From: Mixta hanseatica
GTDB lineage: Bacteria > Pseudomonadota > Gammaproteobacteria > Enterobacterales > Enterobacteriaceae
Assembly (NCBI RefSeq): GCF_023517775.1
Contig: NZ_CP082904.1
Span: 3,596,001-3,660,000, forward strand
Reading direction: 5' to 3'
DNA length: 64,000 nucleotides
Shown: positions 55,053-64,000 of the stretch, piece after piece
Layout of the letters: each line of letters starts with the position of its first letter
Numbering within the stretch: the stretch's first letter is position 1
The notes under the pieces: model-generated
Told to the model about the DNA's origin: nothing
What the model saw: the letters and a program-made list of their open reading frames with translations, nothing else
The model's database searches: none
Program-made: the position numbers and the translations under genes

Positions 55053-55790
55053 TTATACCTTGCCGTTGGCTTCCCGCTCGGCGACTTCCGCATCCAGTTC
55101 GTTAAGTTTGGCCTGCATCAGCTCACGACAGTGCGTCGCCAGCTTACGCACCGACTCTTTTTCAAAGGCGGCCACATCTACCGGCGGCAGCATTTCGATA
55201 ATCACCAGACCGTTTTTCCAACGGTTGAGCTTAATTTTATCATGCGTGGTCGAGACGACGATTGGAATAATCGGCACGCCTGCGGCGACGGCGGCATGGA
55301 AAGCGCCGGTCTTAAACGGCAGCAGACCGCGTCCACGACTGCGCGTCCCTTCCGGGAACATCCAGAAAGAGATGCGTTTTCTTTTAAACTCATCCACCAC
55401 TTTACCAATGGTGGTATGCGCTTTGGTGCGATTATCGCGGTCGATCAGCAGATTGCCCGTTAGCCAGTAGAGCAGGCCGAAGAAAGGGATCCACAGCAGG
55501 CTTTTTTTACCCACCGTCACCGTAGAGGGCTGCACGATATTCGACGCAGTAATCATGTCATAGTTGTTCTGATGGTTGGCGATGTAGATCGCATTGCCAT
55601 AGTTCTCAGCCCCTGCCGGCTTACGCAGCTCAACCTTGACGCCAAACAGCGGCGCCAGCGCGCCGAACAGATGGCCAAACGTGGCGACATGGCGCGGATT
55701 ACGCGGAGAAAACAGGCACCAGATGCAGCCAAATACACAAACCAGAATTGAATAAATAACAACCAAAAAGACACGTAAAATTAGCAGCAT
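55053..55790 (-). CDS. plsC: 1-acyl-sn-glycerol-3-phosphate acyltransferase PlsC
   Basis: A 245-residue inner-membrane acyltransferase. The catalytic NHQNNYD (H-x4-D) and the glycerophosphate-binding FPEGTRSRGRGLL are intact, with VAAGVPIIPIVVS further on. It makes phosphatidic acid, the second acylation step of phospholipid synthesis. The start MLLILRVFLVVIYSILVCVF at 55788-55790 matches E. coli PlsC; the 74-residue upstream extension was rejected. Confidence 0.96.
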   Translation of the reverse strand: MLLILRVFLVVIYSILVCVFGCIWCLFSPRNPRHVATFGHLFGALAPLFGVKVELRKPAGAENYGNAIYIANHQNNYDMITASNIVQPSTVTVGKKSLLWIPFFGLLYWLTGNLLIDRDNRTKAHTTIGKVVDEFKRKRISFWMFPEGTRSRGRGLLPFKTGAFHAAVAAGVPIIPIVVSTTHDKIKLNRWKNGLVIIEMLPPVDVAAFEKESVRKLATHCRELMQAKLNELDAEVAEREANGKV

Positions 55791-55902
55791 AACGACCTCA
55801 TTGTGGCTTCCGCCTAAGTATACCGGCTTTATGTGAAAACACACCGGTATTGCACCGCCGCGCCGCGCGGTTAACCGGCGGCGCGGCGGATTCCCTGCGC
55901 TA

Positions 55903-58176
55903 TCAGGCTTCGCTATCGTCAGAAACGGCGCGTGCCGGCGCATCCACCTCAACGCGGTCGATACGCTGCAGGCCGCGCGGCAACAGCGTGCCGCGACGTC
56001 CGCGCTCGGCACGGAATTTCTGTAGCTCTTCCGGACGCAGCGTCAGCTTACGTTTGCCCACATACAGCGTAATGGCGCTGCCCGGCGGCAGCAGATAGAG
56101 CCAGGCAAGACGGTCTTCACCGCTGCTGGCCTGCGCCGACGGAATAGAGATGATCTTATTCCCCTTGCCTTTCGACAGCTGCGGCAGATCGCCCACCGGG
56201 AACATCAGCATGCGGCCCGCCGCGGTAATCGCCAGCAGCATATCGTCATCGCTGTGGATCGCCATTGGCGTCATCACTTTGGCGTTTTCCGGCAGCGTCA
56301 ACAGCGCTTTACCGGCGCGGTTGCGCGAGACCAGATCGGCGAAGGTGCAGACAAAACCGTAGCCCGCGTCAGAGGCCATCAGCAGGCGCTGCTCTTCCGC
56401 CTCCATCAGCACCTGTTCCATTACCGCGCCCGGCGGCGGCGTCAGCTTGCCGGTTAGCGGCTCGCCCTGGCTGCGCGCCGACGGCAACGTGGAAGGATCC
56501 AGCGTGTAGCTGCGACCAGTTGAGTCGATAAAGGCGACCGGCTGATTGCTTTTGCCCCGCGCGGCGGCCAGATAGCTGTCGCCAGCCTTGTAGCTTAATC
56601 CGGCAGGATCAATATCATGGCCTTTGGCGCTGCGCACCCAGCCCATTTGCGACAGCACCACCGTGACCGGCTCGGAAGGCACCAGCTCGTTTTCGCTGAT
56701 CGCTTTCGCCTCTTCACGTTCGTGCAGCGGCGAACGGCGCTCATCGCCATAGGCTTCGCTATCCGCCTGAAGCTCTTTCTTCAACAGCGTATTCATCCGG
56801 CGCTCGGAAGCCAGCGTGGCCTGCAGCTGATCGCGCTCTTTGGCCAGCTCATCCTGCTCGCCGCGAATTTTCATCTCTTCCAGCTTCGCCAGATGACGCA
56901 GCTTTAATTCCAGGATCGCTTCCGCCTGGGTTTCGCTGATATCGAAACGCGACATCAGCACCGGCTTCGGCTGATCTTCGCTGCGGATAATCTCGATCAC
57001 TTCGTCGATATTGAGGAAAGCGACCAGCAGACCTTCAAGGATATGCAGGCGCTTCAGGACTTTATCGAGACGATGCTGCAAACGGCGGCGTACCGTGTCG
57101 CGTCGGAACACCAGCCATTCGCTGAGAATTTCCAGCAGGTTTTTCACCGCAGGACGGTTATCCAGCCCGATCATGTTCAGGTTGATGCGGTAGCTTTTTT
57201 CCAGATCGGTGGTGGCGAACAGATGGTTCATCACCTGATCGAGATCGACACGGTTCGAGCGCGGCACCAGTACCAGACGCGTGGGGTTCTCGTGATCGGA
57301 TTCGTCACGCAGATCCTCGACCATCGGCAGCTTTTTATTGCGCATCTGCGCGGCGATCTGCTCCAGCACGCGCGCGCCGGAAACCTGATGCGGCAGCGCG
57401 GTGATCACCACTTCGCCATCTTCTTTTTTCCATACCGCCCGCTGACGCACCGATCCGCGACCGTTCTGGTAGATCTTACGGATCTCGGCGCGCGGGGTGA
57501 TAATTTCCGCTTCGGTCGGGAAATCAGGCCCCTGCACGATATCCAGCAGATCGTCCAGGCTGGTCTTCGGATTATCAATCAGCGCCATGGTTGCCTGCGC
57601 CACTTCACGCAGGTTATGCGGCGGAATATCGGTCGCCATGCCCACGGCGATGCCGGTAGTGCCGTTCAGCAAAATATTGGGCAGGCGCGCCGGCAGCATT
57701 TTCGGCTCGTTTAACGTACCGTCAAAGTTCGGTACGAAATCCACCGTGCCCTGGCCCAGCTCGCCCAGCAATACCTCGGCGTAGCGCGACAGGCGTGATT
57801 CGGTGTAACGCATGGCGGCGAAGGATTTCGGATCGTCCGGCGCACCCCAGTTCCCCTGCCCATCCACCAGCGGATAGCGGTAGGAGAACGGCTGCGCCAT
57901 TAATACCATCGCTTCATAACAGGCGCTGTCGCCGTGCGGATGGTATTTACCCAGCACGTCACCCACGGTACGCGCCGATTTTTTGAATTTTGCGCTGGCG
58001 TTCAGGCCCAGCTCCGACATCGCATAGACGATACGGCGCTGCACCGGCTTCAGGCCATCGCCAATATAGGGAAGCGCCCTGTCCATGATGACGTACATGG
58101 AATAGTTCAGGTAGGCATTCTCAGTAAATTTATGCAGGGCAAGACGCTCTGCACCATCCTGCGTCAAGTCACTCAT
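55903..58176 (-). CDS. parC: DNA topoisomerase IV subunit A, ParC
   Basis: A 757-residue subunit that breaks and rejoins DNA to unlink daughter chromosomes. The catalytic tyrosine is in MRYTESRL (near residue 124). The quinolone region [10 protein letters not shown] keeps Ser and Glu at positions 84 and 88 here (80 and 84 in E. coli), so no classic resistance change is present. The C-terminal beta-pinwheel (about 500-757) is complete. The N-terminus ([17 protein letters not shown]) is about four residues longer than in E. coli. Confidence 0.97.
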   Translation of the reverse strand: MSDLTQDGAERLALHKFTENAYLNYSMYVIMDRALPYIGDGLKPVQRRIVYAMSELGLNASAKFKKSARTVGDVLGKYHPHGDSACYEAMVLMAQPFSYRYPLVDGQGNWGAPDDPKSFAAMRYTESRLSRYAEVLLGELGQGTVDFVPNFDGTLNEPKMLPARLPNILLNGTTGIAVGMATDIPPHNLREVAQATMALIDNPKTSLDDLLDIVQGPDFPTEAEIITPRAEIRKIYQNGRGSVRQRAVWKKEDGEVVITALPHQVSGARVLEQIAAQMRNKKLPMVEDLRDESDHENPTRLVLVPRSNRVDLDQVMNHLFATTDLEKSYRINLNMIGLDNRPAVKNLLEILSEWLVFRRDTVRRRLQHRLDKVLKRLHILEGLLVAFLNIDEVIEIIRSEDQPKPVLMSRFDISETQAEAILELKLRHLAKLEEMKIRGEQDELAKERDQLQATLASERRMNTLLKKELQADSEAYGDERRSPLHEREEAKAISENELVPSEPVTVVLSQMGWVRSAKGHDIDPAGLSYKAGDSYLAAARGKSNQPVAFIDSTGRSYTLDPSTLPSARSQGEPLTGKLTPPPGAVMEQVLMEAEEQRLLMASDAGYGFVCTFADLVSRNRAGKALLTLPENAKVMTPMAIHSDDDMLLAITAAGRMLMFPVGDLPQLSKGKGNKIISIPSAQASSGEDRLAWLYLLPPGSAITLYVGKRKLTLRPEELQKFRAERGRRGTLLPRGLQRIDRVEVDAPARAVSDDSEA

Positions 58177-58348
58177 TATGATTCCTCACGTTGCGGCGGG
58201 CGTCAGCGCGCCGCGTGGCGATCTGTTTGGCGAGGATAGTACCTTATCTGATGCGGCGATGTCACAGTTTAGTCGCGGTTGCCGCGGCGCATTATCGACG
58301 CTGAGCGGCGCCTGAGATTCAGCTATTTTCTTTCACATTACGCGCTGA

Positions 58349-58378
58349 TTATTGCGTTATGCGCAAAAGTGTTATGAT
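58349..58378 (+). promoter_or_regulatory. Candidate mdaB promoter with an internal dyad
   Basis: TTATTG (58349-58354) and TATGAT (58373-58378) stand 18 bases apart upstream of mdaB. TTGCG-TTATG-CGCAA (58352-58366) is a dyad overlapping the -35 and spacer, so a repressor or activator may bind there. Both readings are by eye. Confidence 0.4.
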
Positions 58379-58450
58379 CAAACGTACATTTTTCTTTGCC
58401 TGCTACGCACGTAAACTGACCTCAGAATTTTCAACGGAGCGACAAAGAAG

Positions 58451-59032
58451 ATGAGTAAGATTTTAATTCTTGATGCGGGCAAACAATTCGCCCACTCAAA
58501 CGGTGAACTGAACCACACGATGACCGAAGTGGCAGAAACCTTTTTACGCGATCGGGGCCATGAAGTGCAGGTCACGCGCATTGACGACGGCTATGATATC
58601 CAGCAGGAAGTGCAGAAGTACCTTGATAACGACGTAGTGATTTATCAGATGCCAGGCTGGTGGATGGGCGAGCCGTGGATCCTGAAAAAATATATCGATG
58701 AAGTCTTTACCGAAGGTCACGGTGCGCTGTATGCCAGCGATGGCCGCACCCGTTCCGACGCCAGCAAGAAATATGGTTCCGGCGGCCTGCTGCAGGGCAA
58801 AAAATATATGCTGTCGTTAACCTGGAACGCGCCGCTGGAAGCCTTTACCGATCCGCAGCAGTTCTTTGAAGGCGTAGGCGTGGACGGGCTTTATCTCCAT
58901 TTCCATAAGGCTAACCAGTTCCTGGGAATGGAAGGCCTGCCGACCTTTATCTGTAATGACGTGATTAAACAGCCTGACATCCCGCGTGATATCGAGCGCT
59001 ACCGTGAGCACCTGGCTAAAATCTTTGCTTAA
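58451..59032 (+). CDS. mdaB: NADPH:quinone oxidoreductase MdaB
   Basis: A 193-residue flavodoxin-fold FAD enzyme. Marks are DAGKQFAHSNGELNHTM, YQMPGWWMGEPWILKKYID and LTWNAPLEAFTDPQQFF. It reduces quinones by two electrons and protects against redox cycling. ygiN follows after 34 bp, the known E. coli pair that may form a quinone-quinol cycle. Confidence 0.95.
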   Translation: MSKILILDAGKQFAHSNGELNHTMTEVAETFLRDRGHEVQVTRIDDGYDIQQEVQKYLDNDVVIYQMPGWWMGEPWILKKYIDEVFTEGHGALYASDGRTRSDASKKYGSGGLLQGKKYMLSLTWNAPLEAFTDPQQFFEGVGVDGLYLHFHKANQFLGMEGLPTFICNDVIKQPDIPRDIERYREHLAKIFA

Positions 59033-59066
59033 CTTAACGCTCTGAAACTCTTACCAGGGAGCGAGT

Positions 59067-59402
59067 ATGCTGACAGTTGTAGCCGAAATTTGCGTTAAGC
59101 CTGGCCGCCGGGAGGCGGTGCTGGCAGCCATTCACGATCTTACGCCGCGGGTGTTAGAAGAAGAAGGCTGCCATAAATATCAGGCGCTGGTCGATCATCA
59201 GGCGCAGGTACCGTGGAAGCAGAACCTGCCGGATTCCATTTTTATGCTGGAATATTGGCAGTCGCTGCGCCATCTGGAACAGCATCAGCAACAGCCGCAT
59301 ATGGAAGCCCATCGCGAACGCATCAAAGATGATGTACTGGATGTGAAGATCTTTGTGATGGAAAAACCGACGGACGCCGTGCCGGATCCTGTCGTACCGT
59401 AA
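59067..59402 (+). CDS. ygiN: Quinol monooxygenase YgiN
   Basis: A 111-residue dimeric alpha-beta barrel (ABM) protein: MLTVVAEICVKPGRREAVLAA, EEEGCHKYQALVDHQ, FMLEYWQSLRHLEQH. E. coli YgiN oxidises menadiol to menadione and partners MdaB. The C-terminus is slightly longer than in E. coli (about 104). GGGAG lies before the ATG, and a strong terminator follows. Confidence 0.93.
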   Translation: MLTVVAEICVKPGRREAVLAAIHDLTPRVLEEEGCHKYQALVDHQAQVPWKQNLPDSIFMLEYWQSLRHLEQHQQQPHMEAHRERIKDDVLDVKIFVMEKPTDAVPDPVVP

Positions 59403-59435
59403 GCGCGCAAGAAAAAAATAATCTGCTATCAATGC

Positions 59436-59474
59436 AAACCGCCCGGGCATCGACGATGAACGGGCGGTTTTTTA
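59436..59474. terminator. Rho-independent terminator between ygiN and parE
   Basis: AAACCGCCCG pairs with CGGGCGGTTT around a 15-base loop, followed by TTTT on the forward strand. A-rich sequence on the other side lets it act for parE too. Confidence 0.85.
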
Positions 59475-59499
59475 TTGCGGCATATCGGCAATCTGAGAC

Positions 59500-61428
<1,929 letters not shown>

Positions 61429-61444
61429 TTATACGATCCTGGCA

Positions 61445-62026
61445 TCAGGCGCGATTCAGACCGATAAAGTCAAGAATCGAAGGGAAAAAGCGTTCGAATC
61501 CGGTAAAGGCGTGATTGCCGCCCTCTTCGACCGTCTGGCGACAGGCCTGGTAGTAATCCAGTGCCTGACGATAATCGAGCACCTCATCACCCGTCTGCTG
61601 CAGTAGCCAAAGCAAATCCGGCGACTCAAGCGGGTCAATCTGCATGACCTTCAGATCGTAAATGTGGCGAGACTCTAACACATATTTTTGGCCGGTGTAT
61701 GGATTCTCGTTGGTGCCAAGATAATTGAGCAACAGGTCAAAAGGACGCACCGCCGGGTTGATTACCACCGCCGGTAAGGTAAAGCACTGCGACAGCCAGG
61801 TGGCGTAGTAGCCACCCAGCGAGGAGCCCACAACGCCCAACGGTTCGCCGGCGCGCGCCATCACCATCTCTTCCAGCATTTGCGCCGCCTCGCCTGGAAA
61901 AGCGGGCAGCTGCGGCACCAGCATCGTCACCGCTGGATGATGTTGAGTCAGCCAGCGCTGCAGTTGCGTCGCCTTCGCCGAGGCGGGAGAGCTGTTGAAA
62001 CCGTGCAGATAGAGCAGCGTCGCCAT
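61445..62026 (-). CDS. yqiA: Esterase YqiA
   Basis: A 193-residue alpha/beta hydrolase. It starts [14 protein letters not shown], carries the nucleophile in [13 protein letters not shown] (G-x-S-x-G), an aspartate near TGDEVLDY and a histidine in [11 protein letters not shown]. coli YqiA hydrolyses palmitoyl-CoA and short esters. It starts 2 bp after the cpdA stop, so the two are coupled. Confidence 0.94.
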   Translation of the reverse strand: MATLLYLHGFNSSPASAKATQLQRWLTQHHPAVTMLVPQLPAFPGEAAQMLEEMVMARAGEPLGVVGSSLGGYYATWLSQCFTLPAVVINPAVRPFDLLLNYLGTNENPYTGQKYVLESRHIYDLKVMQIDPLESPDLLWLLQQTGDEVLDYRQALDYYQACRQTVEEGGNHAFTGFERFFPSILDFIGLNRA

Positions 62027-62028
62027 GC

Positions 62029-62856
62029 TTAGTAACCTTCGGAATCAAGATCGGGCGTAAAGGCGCGGGTCGACAGGCGCTGGACCTGCGTTTGCACCGC
62101 GCCGCTGTCGTCGAGTTCCAGCCAGCGCCAGCCCGGCGCGACGGCATCAATGGTAAAGTTGGTGCAGTGCGGCTTGAACTGAACGCAGGTTGACGGCGTG
62201 GCTAATAACCGCCGTCCGTGCCAGTCCACATCCATCTCCTGATGAATATGGCCGCAAATGAGCGTCTTCGCCAGCGGCCATGACTGCAGCACCGCGTCCA
62301 GGGCGTGCGCATTGCGTAGGCTATGCTGATCCAGCCAGGTACAACCCGACGGCAGCGGATGATGATGCAGCAGCACCAGCGTATGGCGGTGCGCATGTTG
62401 CGCCAGCGTTTTGTCCAGCCAGTCGAGCTGATAATCGCTAAGCATGCCGTGCGGCACGCCCGCCACCTGGCTGTCGAGCAGCACCAGCTGCCACTGCTCG
62501 CCCAGCAGCACCTGCTTGGCTTCCGCAATGCCTGAATGCGCCAGCGTATCGTACATGGTGGGCTGGAAATCGTGATTGCCCGGCAGCCAGACGCAGGGCG
62601 CCGGCAGACGCGCAATACCCTCAGCAAAGTGCTGATAGGCTTCAGGCGAGTGGTCCTGCGCCAGATCGCCGGTGGCGATGATCAGATCGATCGGCCGCTG
62701 CTCCACCTCAATGGCTTCCAGCACCGCATTGAAACTGGCCCAGGTATTCACGCCCAGCAGCGTTTCATGCTTGCCTGAAAAAAGGTGGGTATCCGTGATT
62801 TGTAATATCCTGATATTGGCCCCACTCACCACAGGAAGTTTTAGCAGGCTATCCAA
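62029..62856 (-). CDS. cpdA: 3',5'-cyclic-AMP phosphodiesterase CpdA
   Basis: A 275-residue calcineurin-like metallophosphoesterase. Metal ligands are in [28 protein letters not shown] and [11 protein letters not shown]. It lowers cAMP and so tunes CRP control. It lies 42 bp after yqiB and 2 bp before yqiA within the nudF operon. Confidence 0.96.
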   Translation of the reverse strand: MDSLLKLPVVSGANIRILQITDTHLFSGKHETLLGVNTWASFNAVLEAIEVEQRPIDLIIATGDLAQDHSPEAYQHFAEGIARLPAPCVWLPGNHDFQPTMYDTLAHSGIAEAKQVLLGEQWQLVLLDSQVAGVPHGMLSDYQLDWLDKTLAQHAHRHTLVLLHHHPLPSGCTWLDQHSLRNAHALDAVLQSWPLAKTLICGHIHQEMDVDWHGRRLLATPSTCVQFKPHCTNFTIDAVAPGWRWLELDDSGAVQTQVQRLSTRAFTPDLDSEGY

Positions 62857-62898
62857 AAAATGTCCTTAATCTCTACGCCATATCAAGGTTATTGCGGC

Positions 62899-63324
62899 TT
62901 ACCAGGCCGGGACGGCCATGGCTCCGTGCGATAGACAATAACGCAGCCAGTCAGCAAGAAACTGGTTGATTTGATGCTTTTCATCACGCTGGTGCAATTT
63001 TTTATTCGGGTAATCATAACGCGCTTTAAAACGATAGATCTGCTGTGTTGAACACACTTCAGCAACCATCGCATCGTGATATAGCCTGACAGACATTGAA
63101 GGCAGACTCCAGTAGCTGACGGCAGGCGCGGTCTGACGAATCTCAACCAGGGTGGTGTAACGCGTAGATTCAATAATGGTAATGCTATAGCTGGCGCCGT
63201 TTACCTGATAGGTCACCGAGGCCCCCGCTTCATCATTGCGCGGCAGTAGCCGACGCAGCTGGGCGAAGTTCGTTTCGCTCAACCGCATCATTTCGGGAAA
63301 ATCAGGGACGTAGCGCTTGATCAT
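62899..63324 (-). CDS. yqiB: Conserved protein YqiB (DUF1249)
   Basis: A 141-residue protein matching E. coli Yqi[21 protein letters not shown] at the start and [20 protein letters not shown] near the end. The ATG at 63322-63324 overlaps the nudF stop as ATGA; a start four codons upstream is possible but less like the family. The function is unknown. Confidence 0.93.
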   Translation of the reverse strand: MIKRYVPDFPEMMRLSETNFAQLRRLLPRNDEAGASVTYQVNGASYSITIIESTRYTTLVEIRQTAPAVSYWSLPSMSVRLYHDAMVAEVCSTQQIYRFKARYDYPNKKLHQRDEKHQINQFLADWLRYCLSHGAMAVPAW

Positions 63325-63956
63325 GTTGGATTCCACTCTTTTCGCAATTTCTCATAGTGCAGCATCAGCCATTGCAGCGCGATGACGGAGGCCGCGTTGT
63401 CGATTTTCCCCTCTTCCACCCAGCGGTAAGCCTGTTCGCGGCTCACCACATGAACAAGAATATCCTCATTCTCTTCCTCCAGACCGTGGCATCCCTGCGC
63501 CACGCTGGCATCCACTTCTCCCACCAGCACCGACAGGCGCTCGCTGGTGCCACCTGGGCTGGCCAGGTAGTTAATCACCGGTTCTACACGTTTTACTGTT
63601 AAACCCGCTTCTTCCATCGCCTCGCGACGCACCACCTGCTCAACGTTTTCGCCAGGCTCAATGATCCCGGCCACTAATTCCAGTAGCCAGGGCGTTGGGC
63701 TGGTATCATAAGCGGGAATGCGGATCTGTTCGATCAGCACCACTTCATCGCGCTGGGGATCATAGGGTAGCAGGACTGCGGCATGTCCGCGCTCAAAAAC
63801 TTCGCGCACGACTTCTTTGCTCATTTCACCGTTAAACAGGCGGTGACGGAAACGATAGCGTACTAAAGAAAAAAAACCTTCATACAGTGGCTCGCGTGCA
63901 ATAATTTCTACATCGTTTTTGCTGAAAGTCACAGGGTATTTTGCGTTTTTAACCAT
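63321..63956 (-). CDS. nudF: ADP-ribose pyrophosphatase NudF
   Basis: A 211-residue Nudix hydrolase. The Nudix box runs about residues 96-118 ([20 protein letters not shown] and on), with all catalytic Glu positions kept. [16 protein letters not shown] and [10 protein letters not shown] fit the dimer and substrate loops. It splits ADP-ribose into AMP and ribose-5-phosphate. It is the first gene of its operon. In E. coli tolC is divergent upstream, and the window ends before that point. Confidence 0.96.
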   Translation of the reverse strand: MVKNAKYPVTFSKNDVEIIAREPLYEGFFSLVRYRFRHRLFNGEMSKEVVREVFERGHAAVLLPYDPQRDEVVLIEQIRIPAYDTSPTPWLLELVAGIIEPGENVEQVVRREAMEEAGLTVKRVEPVINYLASPGGTSERLSVLVGEVDASVAQGCHGLEEENEDILVHVVSREQAYRWVEEGKIDNAASVIALQWLMLHYEKLRKEWNPT

Positions 63957-64000
63957 AAAGCCGGTGTCCTTTACAGTGGGGGGCGCGGTGAATGGTTTCA
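63957..64000. other. Upstream region of nudF (window end)
   Basis: The last 44 bases hold the nudF ribosome site and part of its promoter region. Nothing else can be supported. Confidence 0.3.

Noticed and set aside
55903-58176. Possible quinolone-resistance change in ParC
   Set aside because: The Ser and Glu of the resistance region (84 and 88 here) are wild type; the number shift comes from a longer N-terminus.

Overview
This window looks like a stretch of chromosome from a GC-rich gamma-proteobacterium of the order Enterobacterales. The family Erwiniaceae (Pantoea, Mixta or Erwinia-like) is my best guess. That is an inference from gene order and protein similarity recalled from memory; no database was searched. 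The right-hand backbone follows the order known from the E. coli 65-68 minute region: yghA, exbD-exbB, metC, yghB, yqhC, dkgA, ftsP, plsC, parC, mdaB-ygiN, parE-yqiA-cpdA-yqiB-nudF. Accessory blocks interrupt it, and yqhD, which lies between yqhC and dkgA in E. coli, is absent.

Layout. 1-1863: the 5' part of an Old Yellow Enzyme gene and a sugar-porter MFS gene. 2469-7820: a compact operon holding a complete private TonB system (ExbD-like, TonB, outer-membrane receptor, ExbB-like) plus an exported phospholipase-D-fold enzyme. 7866-10507: a drug-type MFS exporter and an M20 amidohydrolase. 11045-13480: yghU, a three-copy GTCA-N3-TGAC motif, a small ORF, a deoxynucleoside kinase and a YgbA-like gene. 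13768-14433: a decayed Fic gene next to tRNA-Phe. 14589-21498: a soluble double-PAS chemotaxis receptor, a second-copy-type PBP2, ferritin, and a four-PAS GGDEF-EAL protein. 21854-29831: the malonate decarboxylase cluster mdcABCDEFGH with its regulator mdcR. 30687-35992: an orphan FimZ/BvgA-type response regulator, a cupin, a MocR-type regulator (YdcR) and an MHYT-GGDEF-EAL protein. 36710-42000: a Csu-type (spore coat U) chaperone-usher fimbrial operon. 42001-43320: a CitA-like MFS carrier. 43638 to the end: the conserved backbone, with a TRAP transporter inserted between exbB and metC.

Two catabolic or surface systems carry a single in-frame stop in an otherwise intact gene. mdcA (alpha subunit of malonate decarboxylase) has TAG at 29073-29075, and the Csu usher has TGA at 39182-39184. 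Both can be explained by one transition. Together with the Fic remnant they suggest recent gene decay, or errors in the read, unless the stops are read through. As written, malonate decarboxylation and Csu pilus assembly should both fail.

The best candidate for an under-described system is the 2469-7820 operon. It joins a dedicated energiser (ExbB/ExbD/TonB) and receptor to a periplasmic HKD-type phosphodiesterase whose motif surroundings recall the PLD3/PLD4 branch. A plausible reading is processing and uptake of a phosphodiester-containing nutrient, but nothing in the sequence fixes the substrate. Signalling capacity is also high: two cyclic-di-GMP enzymes, a PAS chemoreceptor and an orphan response regulator lie around the fimbrial operon.
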